A stretch of 64,000 nt of DNA from HyVt-105 sp049975425 (GTDB lineage: Bacteria; Bacteroidota; Bacteroidia; Bacteroidales; VadinHA17), in the NCBI GenBank assembly GCA_049975425.1, contig JBNGDI010000002.1, forward strand, positions 62,001 to 126,000, written 5' to 3'. Below, piece after piece: positions 50,759 through 60,602 of this stretch (positions are counted from its first letter, which is position 1; the number at the start of each line of letters is the position of its first letter). The notes below the pieces were generated by a model that saw only the letters and a program-made list of their open reading frames with translations, did not search any database and was not told the DNA's origin. The translations under genes were made by a program, and so were the position numbers.

Positions 50759-51370
50759 ATGACGAAAAAGAAAACAAACATAGAGCAAGAGGATCAGATG
50801 AAGAAACAGAGCAAGGGACAGAAACCGGCAGGAGAAAAGAAGGTTTCAGAAGAAAAAAAAACCACCGTAACAGCAACCGGTGGTGAAAAAGAAGTTGCAG
50901 AAAAGCCGGAAGCCAAAAAGGAAAAGGAACCTTCAGTGGAAGAAAAACTGGCCGATTTGCACGATAAATACCTCAGGTTATCGGCCGAATTCGACAATTA
51001 CAGAAAAAGGACCCTGCGGGAAAAAATGGAACTGACAAAAACCGCCGGGGAAGATATCCTGGTTCAGTTTCTCCAGGTGATGGACGATTTTGACCGGGCC
51101 AGGGAACTGATAAGGGACGCCAAAGACGTGGAATCAATAAAAACAGGCATTGAGCTGATTTACCAGAAACTAAAAGATTTTCTGAAGATAAGGGGTGTGA
51201 AAGAAATCGAAGCCCTGCACCAGAATTTTAATACCGATTATCACGAAGCTGTTACCAAGATCCCTGCTCCCGACGAAAAACTGAAAGGCAAAGTGGTGGA
51301 TGTGGTACAGAAGGGATATATCATGAACGACAAGGTGATCAGGTATTCCAAGGTAGTGGTTGGCGAATAA
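50759..51370 (+). CDS. grpE: Nucleotide exchange factor GrpE
   Basis: Exchange factor for DnaK. 203 residues from the ATG at 50759; an in-frame ATG at 50714 would lie at or before the likely transcription start. Residues 1-65 are a disordered Lys/Glu-rich tail. The long helix follows (SVEEKLADLHDKYLRLSAEF, then DNYRKRTLREKMELTKTAGE), and the C-terminal beta domain has NFNTDYHEAVTKIPAPDEKL and KGYIMNDKVIRYSKVVV. dnaJ is 64 bases downstream; dnaK is not in the window. Confidence 0.95.
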   Translation: MTKKKTNIEQEDQMKKQSKGQKPAGEKKVSEEKKTTVTATGGEKEVAEKPEAKKEKEPSVEEKLADLHDKYLRLSAEFDNYRKRTLREKMELTKTAGEDILVQFLQVMDDFDRARELIRDAKDVESIKTGIELIYQKLKDFLKIRGVKEIEALHQNFNTDYHEAVTKIPAPDEKLKGKVVDVVQKGYIMNDKVIRYSKVVVGE

Positions 51371-51434
51371 ATAACATACCCGCGAAAGAAAACAGGCGGC
51401 AGAAACAGGATCTGCCGGAGTAATTTAACATGAA

Positions 51435-52580
51435 ATGGCAAAAAGGGATTACTACGAGGTACTGGAGGTTTCGAAAAACGCGAGCAAGGAAGAGATCAAG
51501 AAAGCGTACCGCAAACAGGCGCTGAAATATCACCCCGATAAGAATCCCGGTGATGCCCGTGCTGAAGAAAAATTCAAGGAAGCGGCCGAAGCGTATGAGG
51601 TACTGAGCAACGACGAAAAACGTGCCCGGTATGACAGATATGGTCACGCCGGTATAGGAGGAGCTGCAGGCGGAGGTTTCGGTTCAGGAGGTATGACCAT
51701 TGACGACATTTTCGAGCATTTCGGGGATATTTTCGGTACAGGTTTCGGCGGTTTCGGAGGATTCGGCAGCAGCCGCCGTTCACGCCGTGTAAACAAGGGG
51801 AGCAACCTGCGGGTGAAAGTCAAACTCACCATGCAGGAAATTGCCACCGGTGTTGAAAAGAAACTGAAGCTGAACAAATACATTGCCTGCGATGCCTGTG
51901 ACGGTTCCGGGGCACAGGGATCCTCTTACGCCACCTGCCCTACCTGCCACGGAACAGGTCAGGTTACCCGTATCACCAACACCTTTCTGGGCCAGATGCA
52001 AACCACCACCACATGTCCCAATTGCGGAGGCGAAGGAAAAACTATTTCGAAAAAATGTCCAAAATGTGCCGGAGAAGGAATCATCAAAGGAGAAGAAGTG
52101 GTACGAATCAACATTCCGGCAGGCGTGGGTGAAGGCATGCAACTGAACGTTTCCGGAAAGGGAAATGCCGCCCGGCGCGGAGGAATGAACGGCGACCTGC
52201 TCGTGGTCATTGAAGAAGAAAAACACCCCGAACTGATACGCGACGGGAACGACCTGATTTACAACCTGTATTTAAGCGTCCCTCAGGCCATTCTGGGGAC
52301 ACAGGCTGAAATACCAACGGTTGACGGGAAAGTCAAAATCAAAATCGAGGCCGGCACCCAGCCTGGGAAAATCCTGCGCATCAGGGGCAAAGGACTACCC
52401 GACGTGAACGGATACCGAAAAGGCGACCTGCTGGTTCACATCAATGTGTATATTCCCCGGGAGGTGACACGTGAGGAAGCACGGATCATTGAAAAATGGA
52501 AACAGTCAGACAGCTTCACTCCCCGGCCAAACCGGGAAGACAGAAGTTTCTTCGACAGGATGCGTGGATATTTTGAATAA
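51435..52580 (+). CDS. dnaJ: Chaperone DnaJ
   Basis: 381 residues, co-chaperone that stimulates DnaK. J domain (1-70) with the HPD motif in KYHPDKNPGD; Gly/Phe-rich linker (about 75-115, GFGGFGGFGSS); four CxxCxGxG zinc repeats (CDACDGSG, CPTCHGTG, CPNCGGEG, CPKCAGEG); then the substrate-binding C-terminal domains. Same operon as grpE. Confidence 0.97.
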   Translation: MAKRDYYEVLEVSKNASKEEIKKAYRKQALKYHPDKNPGDARAEEKFKEAAEAYEVLSNDEKRARYDRYGHAGIGGAAGGGFGSGGMTIDDIFEHFGDIFGTGFGGFGGFGSSRRSRRVNKGSNLRVKVKLTMQEIATGVEKKLKLNKYIACDACDGSGAQGSSYATCPTCHGTGQVTRITNTFLGQMQTTTTCPNCGGEGKTISKKCPKCAGEGIIKGEEVVRINIPAGVGEGMQLNVSGKGNAARRGGMNGDLLVVIEEEKHPELIRDGNDLIYNLYLSVPQAILGTQAEIPTVDGKVKIKIEAGTQPGKILRIRGKGLPDVNGYRKGDLLVHINVYIPREVTREEARIIEKWKQSDSFTPRPNREDRSFFDRMRGYFE

Positions 52581-52599
52581 TTTTCTTCCCGGTAATAAA

Positions 52600-52616
52600 T
52601 GAAGATATTATCTTCA
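52600..52616. repeat. 17-base palindrome upstream of the ABC exporter genes
   Basis: TGAAGATA (52600-52607), one centre base, TATCTTCA (52609-52616): perfect 8-base arms. It lies 20 bases after the dnaJ stop and 29 before the ABC ATPase start. It could be an operator or a short terminator stem; no T run follows. Confidence 0.5.
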
Positions 52617-52645
52617 CAACTTCGTAACTAACAAACTAGTTTATT

Positions 52646-53587
52646 ATGGATATCCTGAAGGCCCGGAATATTGTCAAACAATTTTCCAACCACCTGGCCC
52701 TGGACAAGGTCAGCATTCATGTTCCGGAAGGAACCATTTATGGGCTGCTCGGACCCAACGGCGCAGGAAAAACCACTCTGCTGAGGATCATCAACCAGAT
52801 AACAGCCCCCGATGAAGGGGAGATCGACTTTAAAAACAGGAAACTGAAGGCGGATGATGTTTTTGATATCGGATACCTTCCGGAGGAACGGGGATTGTAT
52901 AAAAAAATGACGGTGGGAGAACAGGCTATGTATCTGGCCCAGCTCAAGGGAATGAAACGGTCTGAGGCAGTGAAGAAACTCCGGTACTGGTTTGAAAAAT
53001 TTGAGATCCAACCCTGGTGGAACAAAAAGGTAGAAGAACTTTCCAAAGGCATGCAGCAGAAACTGCAGTTCATCGTAACCATTCTGCATGAGCCTTCCCT
53101 CCTGATTTTCGACGAACCTTTCAGCGGCTTTGACCCAATTAACGCCCGTATACTGAAACAGGAGATACAGGAACTGAAGAAGAAGGGAGCCACCATCATT
53201 TTTTCCACCCACGATATGGGCAGCGTGGAAGAACTGTGCAATCACATCACCCTGATCAACCGGTCGCGCACCCTGCTGGAAGGACCTATCGACAAAGTGA
53301 GGGAAGAATACCGGACCAACCGGTTCGAGGTGGTGTTCGAAGGATCGCCCAACCTGCTCGATTTCACCCTGTCGTCACAGTACAAAATAATTGAAAACAC
53401 CCCTGTTAACGGGACCCAGCGACTTCTTATCGAAATTGTTGACGGGATTTCCACCAACGAAATCATTTCCAGCCTGCTTACCAGAGGGAAGATCTTATCG
53501 TTCAACGAGAAACTTCCCTCGATGAACGAAATTTTCATCCAGGTGGTGGAAGAAGAAAATAAAAAAACAGACCGGAAATCCAACTAA
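52646..53587 (+). CDS. ABC-2 exporter ATP-binding protein (NatA-like)
   Basis: 313 residues. Walker A GPNGAGKTTL, Q-loop region, a signature variant LSKGMQQKLQ, Walker B LLIFDEPFSGFDP and the switch His in FSTHDM. About 80 C-terminal residues extend beyond the nucleotide-binding domain, as in NatA/CcmA-like ATPases of the drug- or Na+-exporter class. It is 18 bases before the permease gene and works with it. Substrate unknown. Confidence 0.92.
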   Translation: MDILKARNIVKQFSNHLALDKVSIHVPEGTIYGLLGPNGAGKTTLLRIINQITAPDEGEIDFKNRKLKADDVFDIGYLPEERGLYKKMTVGEQAMYLAQLKGMKRSEAVKKLRYWFEKFEIQPWWNKKVEELSKGMQQKLQFIVTILHEPSLLIFDEPFSGFDPINARILKQEIQELKKKGATIIFSTHDMGSVEELCNHITLINRSRTLLEGPIDKVREEYRTNRFEVVFEGSPNLLDFTLSSQYKIIENTPVNGTQRLLIEIVDGISTNEIISSLLTRGKILSFNEKLPSMNEIFIQVVEEENKKTDRKSN

Positions 53588-53605
53588 CCCCAAATCTGAC
53601 CCATT

Positions 53606-54946
53606 ATGAACAAGATCCTCCTGATAATAAAACGCGAATACCTCACCCGGGTCAAGAAAAAATCATTCATCATCATGACCCTGCTGGCTCCTCTGCTGTT
53701 GGCAGCCATGATGATCATCCCATTCTGGATGATGAGCCAGGGTGACGATACGGAAAAAGAAATCGCCGTAGTGGAAGAAGGTACTTCCCTGTTTACCGGT
53801 GTGATACCCGACACCAAAACCATGAGGTTCCATTACCTGGAAGATACCCGTATGGAGGAGCTTAAAACCACTTTCTCTGACCTGGGCTATTACGGGGTGC
53901 TGTACATATCACCCAAACAGGCACTGGTTCCCGGCTCTGTTGAATTCTGGTGCAAACAGCAACCGCCCCTGGAAGTAACCATGCATATTTCCAATGCCCT
54001 GGAAAAGGAAATTGAGCGTCTGAAACTGGAAACCTATAACATCAGTAACCTGGATGAAATCCTGGCATCGGTGGAAACCAATATACAGATACAGACCTTC
54101 AAGGTATCTGACACCGGCGAGGTGAAAAAGTCAAATACCGGCATTACCATGGGTATTGCCTACATCAGCGGATTCCTCATCTACATGTTTACCTTTATGT
54201 TCGGTGCCCAGGTTATGCGGGGGGTGATCGAGGAAAAGACAAGCCGAATTGTGGAAGTAATCGTTTCCAGCGTAAAACCGTTCCAGCTGATGCTGGGAAA
54301 AATCGTTGGCATTGCCCTGGTGGGTTTAACCCAGTTCGTTTCGTGGGTGGTGCTTACGGGAGTGATTGTTTCCATTGCCCAGAGCATGTTCCTTCCCGAT
54401 AATGTAATGGAACAGATCCAGTCGGGGCAGAGTATCATGTCGGCAGCTCCTGCCGCAGCACAGGCATCCTCTACCATACAGATGACCGAGGCGCAGAGGT
54501 TTATTGAATCGATCTATTCGGTGGAATGGGGGTTGATCATTCTCACTTTCATAGCCTATTTCATGGGAGGATACCTGCTGTATGCATCTCTTTTTGCCAT
54601 TGTGGGGTCGGCGGTGGACAACGAAACCGACACCCAGCAGTTCATGCTGCCCATCACCATTCCCATGATCCTCGGTTTATTTGTAATGCTGAATGCCTTT
54701 CAGAATCCCAACAGTTCCATTGCCTTCTGGTTCTCGCTTATTCCGTTTACCTCACCCATCGTCATGATGGCAAGGATCCCCTTCGGTGTACCAGCCTGGG
54801 AACTGGGAACATCACTGCTGCTGCTTGCCATTACGTTTATTCTCACTACCTGGATGGCCGGGAAAATATACCGGACCGGCATTCTGATGTACGGCAAGAA
54901 GGTTTCCTACAAAGAACTCTGGAAATGGTTGCGATATAAAAACTGA
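53606..54946 (+). CDS. ABC-2 type permease (NatB-like)
   Basis: 446 residues. One N-terminal TM (about 22-44), a large extracytoplasmic domain (about 45-175), then five or six TM helices between 180 and 430. The segment MRGVIEEKTSRIVEVIVSSVKPFQLMLGKIVG is the family signature of NatB/YhaP-like permeases. Partner of the preceding ATPase. Confidence 0.9.
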   Translation: MNKILLIIKREYLTRVKKKSFIIMTLLAPLLLAAMMIIPFWMMSQGDDTEKEIAVVEEGTSLFTGVIPDTKTMRFHYLEDTRMEELKTTFSDLGYYGVLYISPKQALVPGSVEFWCKQQPPLEVTMHISNALEKEIERLKLETYNISNLDEILASVETNIQIQTFKVSDTGEVKKSNTGITMGIAYISGFLIYMFTFMFGAQVMRGVIEEKTSRIVEVIVSSVKPFQLMLGKIVGIALVGLTQFVSWVVLTGVIVSIAQSMFLPDNVMEQIQSGQSIMSAAPAAAQASSTIQMTEAQRFIESIYSVEWGLIILTFIAYFMGGYLLYASLFAIVGSAVDNETDTQQFMLPITIPMILGLFVMLNAFQNPNSSIAFWFSLIPFTSPIVMMARIPFGVPAWELGTSLLLLAITFILTTWMAGKIYRTGILMYGKKVSYKELWKWLRYKN

Positions 54947-55011
54947 TTCATACTGTTTTAACCGCCCTTTATGGGAAATGGGCTTACGGGTGTATGGAAA
55001 AATAAAAGAAC

Positions 55012-56178
55012 ATGTCAAAAATACTGGTTATCGACGATGAAAAGAGCATCAGGAATTCCCTGAAGGATGTGCTGGAATATGAGAAATACGAGGTTGACCT
55101 GTCGACCGACGGTCAGGATGGGATCGAAAAATTCAGGAATAACCGGTATGATGTGGTGCTGTGCGATATCAAAATGCCCAATATGGATGGCATTGAGGTG
55201 CTCGAGCAAATTTTCGGCATTTCAAACGATGTGCCCGTAATCATGATCTCCGGCCACGGGAATATCGACACCGCGGTAGAAGCCATTAAGAAAGGAGCCT
55301 ATGATTTCATTGAAAAACCCCTCGACCTGAACCGTTTGCTGATCACCATCCGAAATGCGCTTGACCGGTCGACCCTGATCAGCGAAACACGCACCCTGAA
55401 GAAGAAAGTGAGCAAAACCTATGATATTGTGGGGGAATCGCCGGCCATCAAAAAGATACTGGAAATGATCGACCGGGTAGCCCCTACCGATGCCAGAGTA
55501 TTGATCACGGGCGAAAGCGGAACCGGCAAGGAACTGGTAGCCCGCTGGCTGCATGAGAAAAGTCACCGTGCCGAACATCCGTTTGTGGAGGTTAACTGCG
55601 CCGCTATTCCTTCCGAACTGATTGAAAGCGAACTATTTGGTCATGAAAAAGGCTCATTTACCTCGGCTATTAAACAACGCATTGGCAAATTCGAGCAGGC
55701 AAACGGCGGAACCTTGTTTCTTGATGAGATAGGCGACATGAGCCTGTCGGCCCAGGCCAAGGTGCTCAGAGCCCTGCAGGAAAACAAGATCAACCGGGTG
55801 GGAAGCGATAAGGATATTCCCGTGGATGTGCGGATTATCGCCGCCACAAACAAAGACATCAAAAAAGAAATTGAGGAAAACCGGTTCAGGGAAGATCTGT
55901 ACCACCGCATCAGCGTTATCCTGATCCATGTTCCCTCGCTGAACGAAAGAAAAGACGACATTCCCCTGCTGGCAGAGTATTTTAATGAACAGATCTGCAC
56001 TGAATACGGGATTCCGAAGAAAATCATCGAACCGAAGGCTATAACCGCCCTGCAGAACATCAACTGGACCGGGAATATCCGGGAATTCAGGAATGTGCTC
56101 GAACGGTTGATCATCCTGTGTGACAAAGAGATCACGGGCAAAGATGTACTGGCTTTTGCACAACCCATCAGCAAATAA
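55012..56178 (+). CDS. Receiver-AAA+ response regulator without DNA-binding domain
   Basis: 388 residues. Receiver (1-118) with phospho-acceptor Asp52 in LCDIKMPNMDG and Lys in FIEKPLDL. The AAA+ domain of the NtrC class has Walker A GESGTGKE (167-174), Walker B GTLFLDEIGDM, and the arginine-finger region FREDLYHRISVILIHVPSLNERKDDIPLL. The sigma-54 contact loop GAFTGA reads GSFTSA (214-219). The protein stops about 15 residues after the AAA+ lid (DVLAFAQPISK), so the usual Fis-type helix-turn-helix is missing. It may act from solution, bind another protein, or not use sigma-54 at all. No kinase gene is adjacent. Confidence 0.9.
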   Translation: MSKILVIDDEKSIRNSLKDVLEYEKYEVDLSTDGQDGIEKFRNNRYDVVLCDIKMPNMDGIEVLEQIFGISNDVPVIMISGHGNIDTAVEAIKKGAYDFIEKPLDLNRLLITIRNALDRSTLISETRTLKKKVSKTYDIVGESPAIKKILEMIDRVAPTDARVLITGESGTGKELVARWLHEKSHRAEHPFVEVNCAAIPSELIESELFGHEKGSFTSAIKQRIGKFEQANGGTLFLDEIGDMSLSAQAKVLRALQENKINRVGSDKDIPVDVRIIAATNKDIKKEIEENRFREDLYHRISVILIHVPSLNERKDDIPLLAEYFNEQICTEYGIPKKIIEPKAITALQNINWTGNIREFRNVLERLIILCDKEITGKDVLAFAQPISK

Positions 56179-56205
56179 CTCATTGCTAAAGAGTTGCCCC
56201 GGGAG

Positions 56206-57573
56206 TCAATTTTCTTTCTCCCCCCTGAGAGCTGCCTGATAATCGGGTGGGTCTAACAGTTCATGATAATTCGCGGGCCAACGCATGGTGCCGAAGATTG
56301 TACGGTATGCCTGAAAACTCATACTGTCCCAGTGAAGCAGGGAGGTCCGGTACTGACGCATCTGGAACTGGTTGAGCCAGGTAAGAAATACCAGCAGAAA
56401 AACCAGAACCGCTTTGATCCATACTTTTTTCCTGAATACCCAGGTAAGCACTGCCCCCAGAGGAAAAGCCATCAGGGCGTAGGTTTCGATCATGGGACGG
56501 CTTCCGTAACTGCCTCCGTACCACCAGCACCACCAGCTGAACACCACATACAGGTGCAGTACAAGAAAACCGGCCACCGGAGCAAAAAGCCCTCTATGGT
56601 TTCTGCAGAGAATGATCAGGCCCGGAAAAACCAGCCACATCAAAGGGGTATAGATCAACCATCCTTTCCTCCAGCTCAGTAATCCTTTGACAATATGCGG
56701 CTTCAGCCAGAAAAACCTTTCTTCCCCGTAAGAGTAATACAGCCATTCGCCCGCCACCACCTTCCAGTAAAGCAACTGCGGGATCCAAACTGCCAGGGCA
56801 GCTCCTGCGGCCAGCAACAGGTGCTGCCAGCGCGAAGGCAGCCTGAGGCATCGTTCCTTCAGTGACCTGAAGGAACGGATATTCCACAGAAGGGCGGCTG
56901 CCAGAATCACTGCATTGGCAGGCCTGACAAGCACAATCAAACCGGCTGTCAAACCCAGGAAAAAACTGGTTTTCCATGCCGGTTTGTCCCACCAGCAGTG
57001 AACCAGCCACAGGAACAGGGAAAACAGGAAAAAACTGTACACATGGCTCATGCCCGGTTCACTCACCACATAATACATCAGATTGGTTGCAAGTAATACG
57101 AGCCCCATGACCAGGGAGGTTACCGTATCACTGAAAAATTCAAGCAGCAGTTTCCTCAAAAACCAGAGACCGAAAAACAGGTAAAACAGAGCTGCCAGAA
57201 AAATGCCTGCCGCATAGGGCGTGGAATAACCCGTTGCCTGAGCCAGCCCCGCCGATGCTGCCAGGTGGGCCAGGGCAAAAAACGGGGTCCATAGCAATGC
57301 CAGGCCCATGGTCATTTTGGGAGAGTGATATCCCGCAGGAGTTGGATGCACCCATATCCTCCCCTCAAAATCAGGCGGGAGGGTTTGCACAAAATCAAAA
57401 TACACATCCTGGTATATCCACGCCGCCGGCAACCAGGCATAGTACGAAACTACGTCGTGATTGATCAGCCGGTTCTCTTCCCAGGGGGCCAGATTCATAC
57501 CGTACCATAAAGAAACGGCTACAAGCAACCACAGGGTAATCAGGGAAATCCGGTATTTACCGTGTTTTGTCAT
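56206..57573 (-). CDS. Polytopic membrane protein, probable GT-C-fold glycosyltransferase
   Basis: 455 residues with about ten TM helices. The first extracytoplasmic loop holds acidic and aromatic residues (ENRLINHDVVSYYAWLPAAW), and a later loop reads WVHPTPAGYHSPKMTMG. This layout, with a catalytic-type first loop, is that of GT-C transferases that use polyprenyl-phosphate sugars. Family membership is inferred from topology and neighbours. It is the last gene of the leftward glycan cluster, 24 bases after the next one. Confidence 0.65.
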   Translation of the reverse strand: MTKHGKYRISLITLWLLVAVSLWYGMNLAPWEENRLINHDVVSYYAWLPAAWIYQDVYFDFVQTLPPDFEGRIWVHPTPAGYHSPKMTMGLALLWTPFFALAHLAASAGLAQATGYSTPYAAGIFLAALFYLFFGLWFLRKLLLEFFSDTVTSLVMGLVLLATNLMYYVVSEPGMSHVYSFFLFSLFLWLVHCWWDKPAWKTSFFLGLTAGLIVLVRPANAVILAAALLWNIRSFRSLKERCLRLPSRWQHLLLAAGAALAVWIPQLLYWKVVAGEWLYYSYGEERFFWLKPHIVKGLLSWRKGWLIYTPLMWLVFPGLIILCRNHRGLFAPVAGFLVLHLYVVFSWWCWWYGGSYGSRPMIETYALMAFPLGAVLTWVFRKKVWIKAVLVFLLVFLTWLNQFQMRQYRTSLLHWDSMSFQAYRTIFGTMRWPANYHELLDPPDYQAALRGEKEN

Positions 57574-57597
57574 GGAGAATCGTTATTCCGTTTCTAA

Positions 57598-59064
57598 TTA
57601 GGTGTTTCCGTTCTTTCCGCCAGAACTTCCATTCTTTTTCATATACATTCTGATTTGATAGGGTTCATTCCCCAGTACCGTAAAGGGCAGATCAGGTTCA
57701 AACACTCTGAGGAGGATCAGGCTGCTGTCACGGTCGAGCGTTTCGGCAGGAAGTCTTCCCTCGTTGGGTCCGAAATGACTGTCCCATATCACGATTTCTC
57801 CTTCCCCGATCCCCCCTCCCTGGTTTTCAGGATCGGGGACTTTTTCCCGGGAACGGTCGGTATCCCAGGGATTGATCCCCAGGTAATAGGGTACAAACGG
57901 ATTGTAATAATAGATCTTCCGGCTGTCATATCCTTCCTTCTTTATCCACTGACAGGCTCTGTATACCAGGTCGGTTTCCGCATCACGCATCGTGGGATGG
58001 TCGTACCAGGCCGTTAACTGCCAGATCAACACTACAGCTGTCACCAGCTGCAGTAAAATAGCCGGCCAGCCGGACCTTTTTATTAGCCTTATCAGGAAAA
58101 AGATCCCTTCGGCTGCTCCAATCGACATCACCGGTACGATCACGGTCATCACCCTGGGCAAACCCAGCGAACCGCCCCAACCCTGCCACCATACCACCGA
58201 ATGGGCGGTAAAATACACCAGAGGTGAAAGGTATACCAAAAGAAACCACAGGAACTCTTCCGCTTTTTGGGCTTTTTTGCGTGACAGAAGACCGGAAAGC
58301 CTGCGGACCATACCCCATAGAAAAAACACCAGCAGGGGAATACCAAATATCCTGTGTGCCTCACCGGCAAAATGAAAAAGGCTTCCCTGTCCGTATATAT
58401 CGCGTGCCCCGGTGTAAGGCATCCTGTTAATAACCCACCAGAGATCATCGTAGGTTGAATACCCGGCAAGGGAGTAAATAATGAATCCTGCCGGCAGTAA
58501 CAGCAAGGGTTTCCAGTCACGCACAATGGCCAGGGCCACCAGAAACACAGGAAAGAATACCACTGCTTCTGTTCTTACAAAGGGAAGAAAGGACAAAAGA
58601 AGCATGGACACTGAATATTTCCGGCGAATGAAAAGCAGCGTGGCCATCAACAGCATAAACCCGAAAAGGATCTCTGTCATTCCCGTCCCGGCCATCATAA
58701 AATACAGGGGGGAAGTAATGCAAAGCAACAATCCCCAGCCGGAATATGGAAGCCCGCGCGAATGCTGGAAACGAAACACCATGTATGCAGACAGGGTGGC
58801 AAACAATGCATTCATCACCCTTACCCCATTGAACCCAAAGCGAGCAAACAGGCTGGCCAGTAAGGTATAGAAGGGTTTGGCCCAGTGGTCGAGCAGCAGT
58901 TCCGGTTTTCCCCAGGCATACCTTGAGAACTGATAGTGAACCATGTCATCTGCTCCGCCGTAAGTCCCTCTGGAAAGGATGGCAAGGGAAGCAATGAGCA
59001 TGAAAAAAAACACACTTCCCATTGCTACCCATGTTTTCGTTCTCTGAGGATCAGACGTGATCAT
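57598..59064 (-). CDS. Polytopic membrane protein, probable GT39-like glycosyltransferase
   Basis: 488 residues, about ten TM helices. The first loop after TM1 has an Asp pair in RGTYGGADDMVHYQFSRYAW, the position of the catalytic acidic residues in PMT/ArnT-like GT-C enzymes. The soluble C-terminal part (about 385-488) includes YYYNPFVPYYLGINPWDTD and WDSHFGPNEGRLP. Its ATG overlaps the stop of the upstream gene by 4 bases. Confidence 0.7.
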   Translation of the reverse strand: MITSDPQRTKTWVAMGSVFFFMLIASLAILSRGTYGGADDMVHYQFSRYAWGKPELLLDHWAKPFYTLLASLFARFGFNGVRVMNALFATLSAYMVFRFQHSRGLPYSGWGLLLCITSPLYFMMAGTGMTEILFGFMLLMATLLFIRRKYSVSMLLLSFLPFVRTEAVVFFPVFLVALAIVRDWKPLLLLPAGFIIYSLAGYSTYDDLWWVINRMPYTGARDIYGQGSLFHFAGEAHRIFGIPLLVFFLWGMVRRLSGLLSRKKAQKAEEFLWFLLVYLSPLVYFTAHSVVWWQGWGGSLGLPRVMTVIVPVMSIGAAEGIFFLIRLIKRSGWPAILLQLVTAVVLIWQLTAWYDHPTMRDAETDLVYRACQWIKKEGYDSRKIYYYNPFVPYYLGINPWDTDRSREKVPDPENQGGGIGEGEIVIWDSHFGPNEGRLPAETLDRDSSLILLRVFEPDLPFTVLGNEPYQIRMYMKKNGSSGGKNGNT

Positions 59065-60593
59065 TTCAAAGGTGTTTTCAGACGGTAAATACTCACCGGA
59101 GGAACTGTTGCCAGGGTATCGGCAATATACGGCATAAAAACACGGTCATTCCCAAGGGTAAATTCGTTGATAAACAGGTATCGTGCTCCCTTATCAATAA
59201 AGTACTCCACCTGATCCCCCGACTCAAAGGGATTACGGTAATTGGTCCACCCGCGCTGGTTCATCAGATAAAGAGTGATATTGAAACTCGGATCAGCCAC
59301 GGATATGATTTTGTCTTCCGGCCGGATAGAAAGTGAGCGGTTCAGGGGTTCAATATCCTCGTATACCGAGAAGTTTTTACGGTGATCATAATTCCACCAC
59401 CTATTATAACGTTCATCCAGCTTCCCGGCAGTATATACAACAGATACCACCAGCAACGCAAACATAGTTCCCTGGACCGACCAGGCCGTAATGCGGCTGC
59501 TTCTTCCAGCCTGGAATAAAAGCATCCCCCAGATCAGCGGAAAAAGGATGTACAGGTTGATTGTATAGTAATCATGATCATAAAAAGCATTAAAAAACAG
59601 AAGGATATAAAAAATACTGCAAACCAGCACAAGCAGGAAAAAACACCACAACAACCATCCGCTGCGTCGGGGAGTCAGCAGTAACCAGAGTGCCCCGGCA
59701 CCTGAAAACACAAGCATCCAGGGATGATGGTATTCAGGAAGCCAGAGGTTTCTGACCTGGTGCAGGATAGACCCGGTTCTTTCAGGATCCAGGTTCCAGA
59801 GTGTCCAGTCCCGAATCAGGCCGTACTCTCCCCAGTGATGAGCATTGTACTTAACCGCGTACAGGAACCAGGCTGAAGCCAGGGTTCCCGTTATGACAAT
59901 TCCGGCAAGTATCGGGAGGGCTTGTTCTTTTATTCTTTTGCTCCAACCGAAATAAATATTCAGGAGGACCAGCCCTCCCAACGCCGTCAGGCTGATCAGG
60001 GCAGTCACTTTCAGGAGGGCTGCGAGAGAGGCTGCAGTTATCCATCCTGCCAGCCTCCACCAAAGGGGTTTTTCAAGGTAGAGGAAAAACAGGTACCAGC
60101 TCAGAAGCAACAGTCCGAGGGAAGGCACATTGGGCAGAAAATTCAGAGAATAATACGCCAGTACGGGTGAAGCCAGCAGCAGTAAAGAAGAAAAAAGGGC
60201 TCCCGCCGTCTGTTCCGTCAGGTGGTCAATCAACCTGAAAAGGGCATAGAGACCCCATGAAAAAATAACAAACACCAACAGCCTGAAAATCCATTCCTGC
60301 ACCCCCGTCAGCTTCCAGATTCCTGCAACCAACCAGTAAAGCAAGGGAAACTCCCAGGCCGTCTTACCGCTTGTATGCTCATCGCTTAGCTGGTTATGGA
60401 TTTCCGGCCGGAAAAAATCCATTCCCAGGTCATGGTAATTTCGGGCAAAGGAAAGACAATCGGTTTGCCTCCAGGCATGAACGCTCTGTGGGCGGAGGGG
60501 TAGAATATCAGGGAAATCCAGGTACCACGACATACTGATCAGTAAGATCATGAAAACGGCGGGCCGGGATATTTTTTTTATCAAAGGGGCCAT
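59061..60593 (-). CDS. GT39-family-like membrane glycosyltransferase
   Basis: 510 residues, 11-12 TM helices. The first periplasmic loop carries RPQSVHAWRQTDCLSFARNY, with the Asp after the HAWRQ motif in the expected catalytic place, followed by HTSGKTAWEFPLLYWLVAG. The C-terminal ~110 residues are soluble (EDKIISVADPSFNITLYLMN). It probably transfers a sugar from a polyprenyl-phosphate donor, possibly one made by the GT2 enzyme encoded 9 bases upstream. Confidence 0.75.
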   Translation of the reverse strand: MAPLIKKISRPAVFMILLISMSWYLDFPDILPLRPQSVHAWRQTDCLSFARNYHDLGMDFFRPEIHNQLSDEHTSGKTAWEFPLLYWLVAGIWKLTGVQEWIFRLLVFVIFSWGLYALFRLIDHLTEQTAGALFSSLLLLASPVLAYYSLNFLPNVPSLGLLLLSWYLFFLYLEKPLWWRLAGWITAASLAALLKVTALISLTALGGLVLLNIYFGWSKRIKEQALPILAGIVITGTLASAWFLYAVKYNAHHWGEYGLIRDWTLWNLDPERTGSILHQVRNLWLPEYHHPWMLVFSGAGALWLLLTPRRSGWLLWCFFLLVLVCSIFYILLFFNAFYDHDYYTINLYILFPLIWGMLLFQAGRSSRITAWSVQGTMFALLVVSVVYTAGKLDERYNRWWNYDHRKNFSVYEDIEPLNRSLSIRPEDKIISVADPSFNITLYLMNQRGWTNYRNPFESGDQVEYFIDKGARYLFINEFTLGNDRVFMPYIADTLATVPPVSIYRLKTPLK

Positions 60594-60602
60594 TTATTAG
60601 AA

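Noticed and set aside
52646..54946. Exporter pair as a dedicated antibiotic-resistance transporter
   Set aside because: NatAB-like sequence does not define substrate, and no resistance or biosynthetic gene is adjacent.
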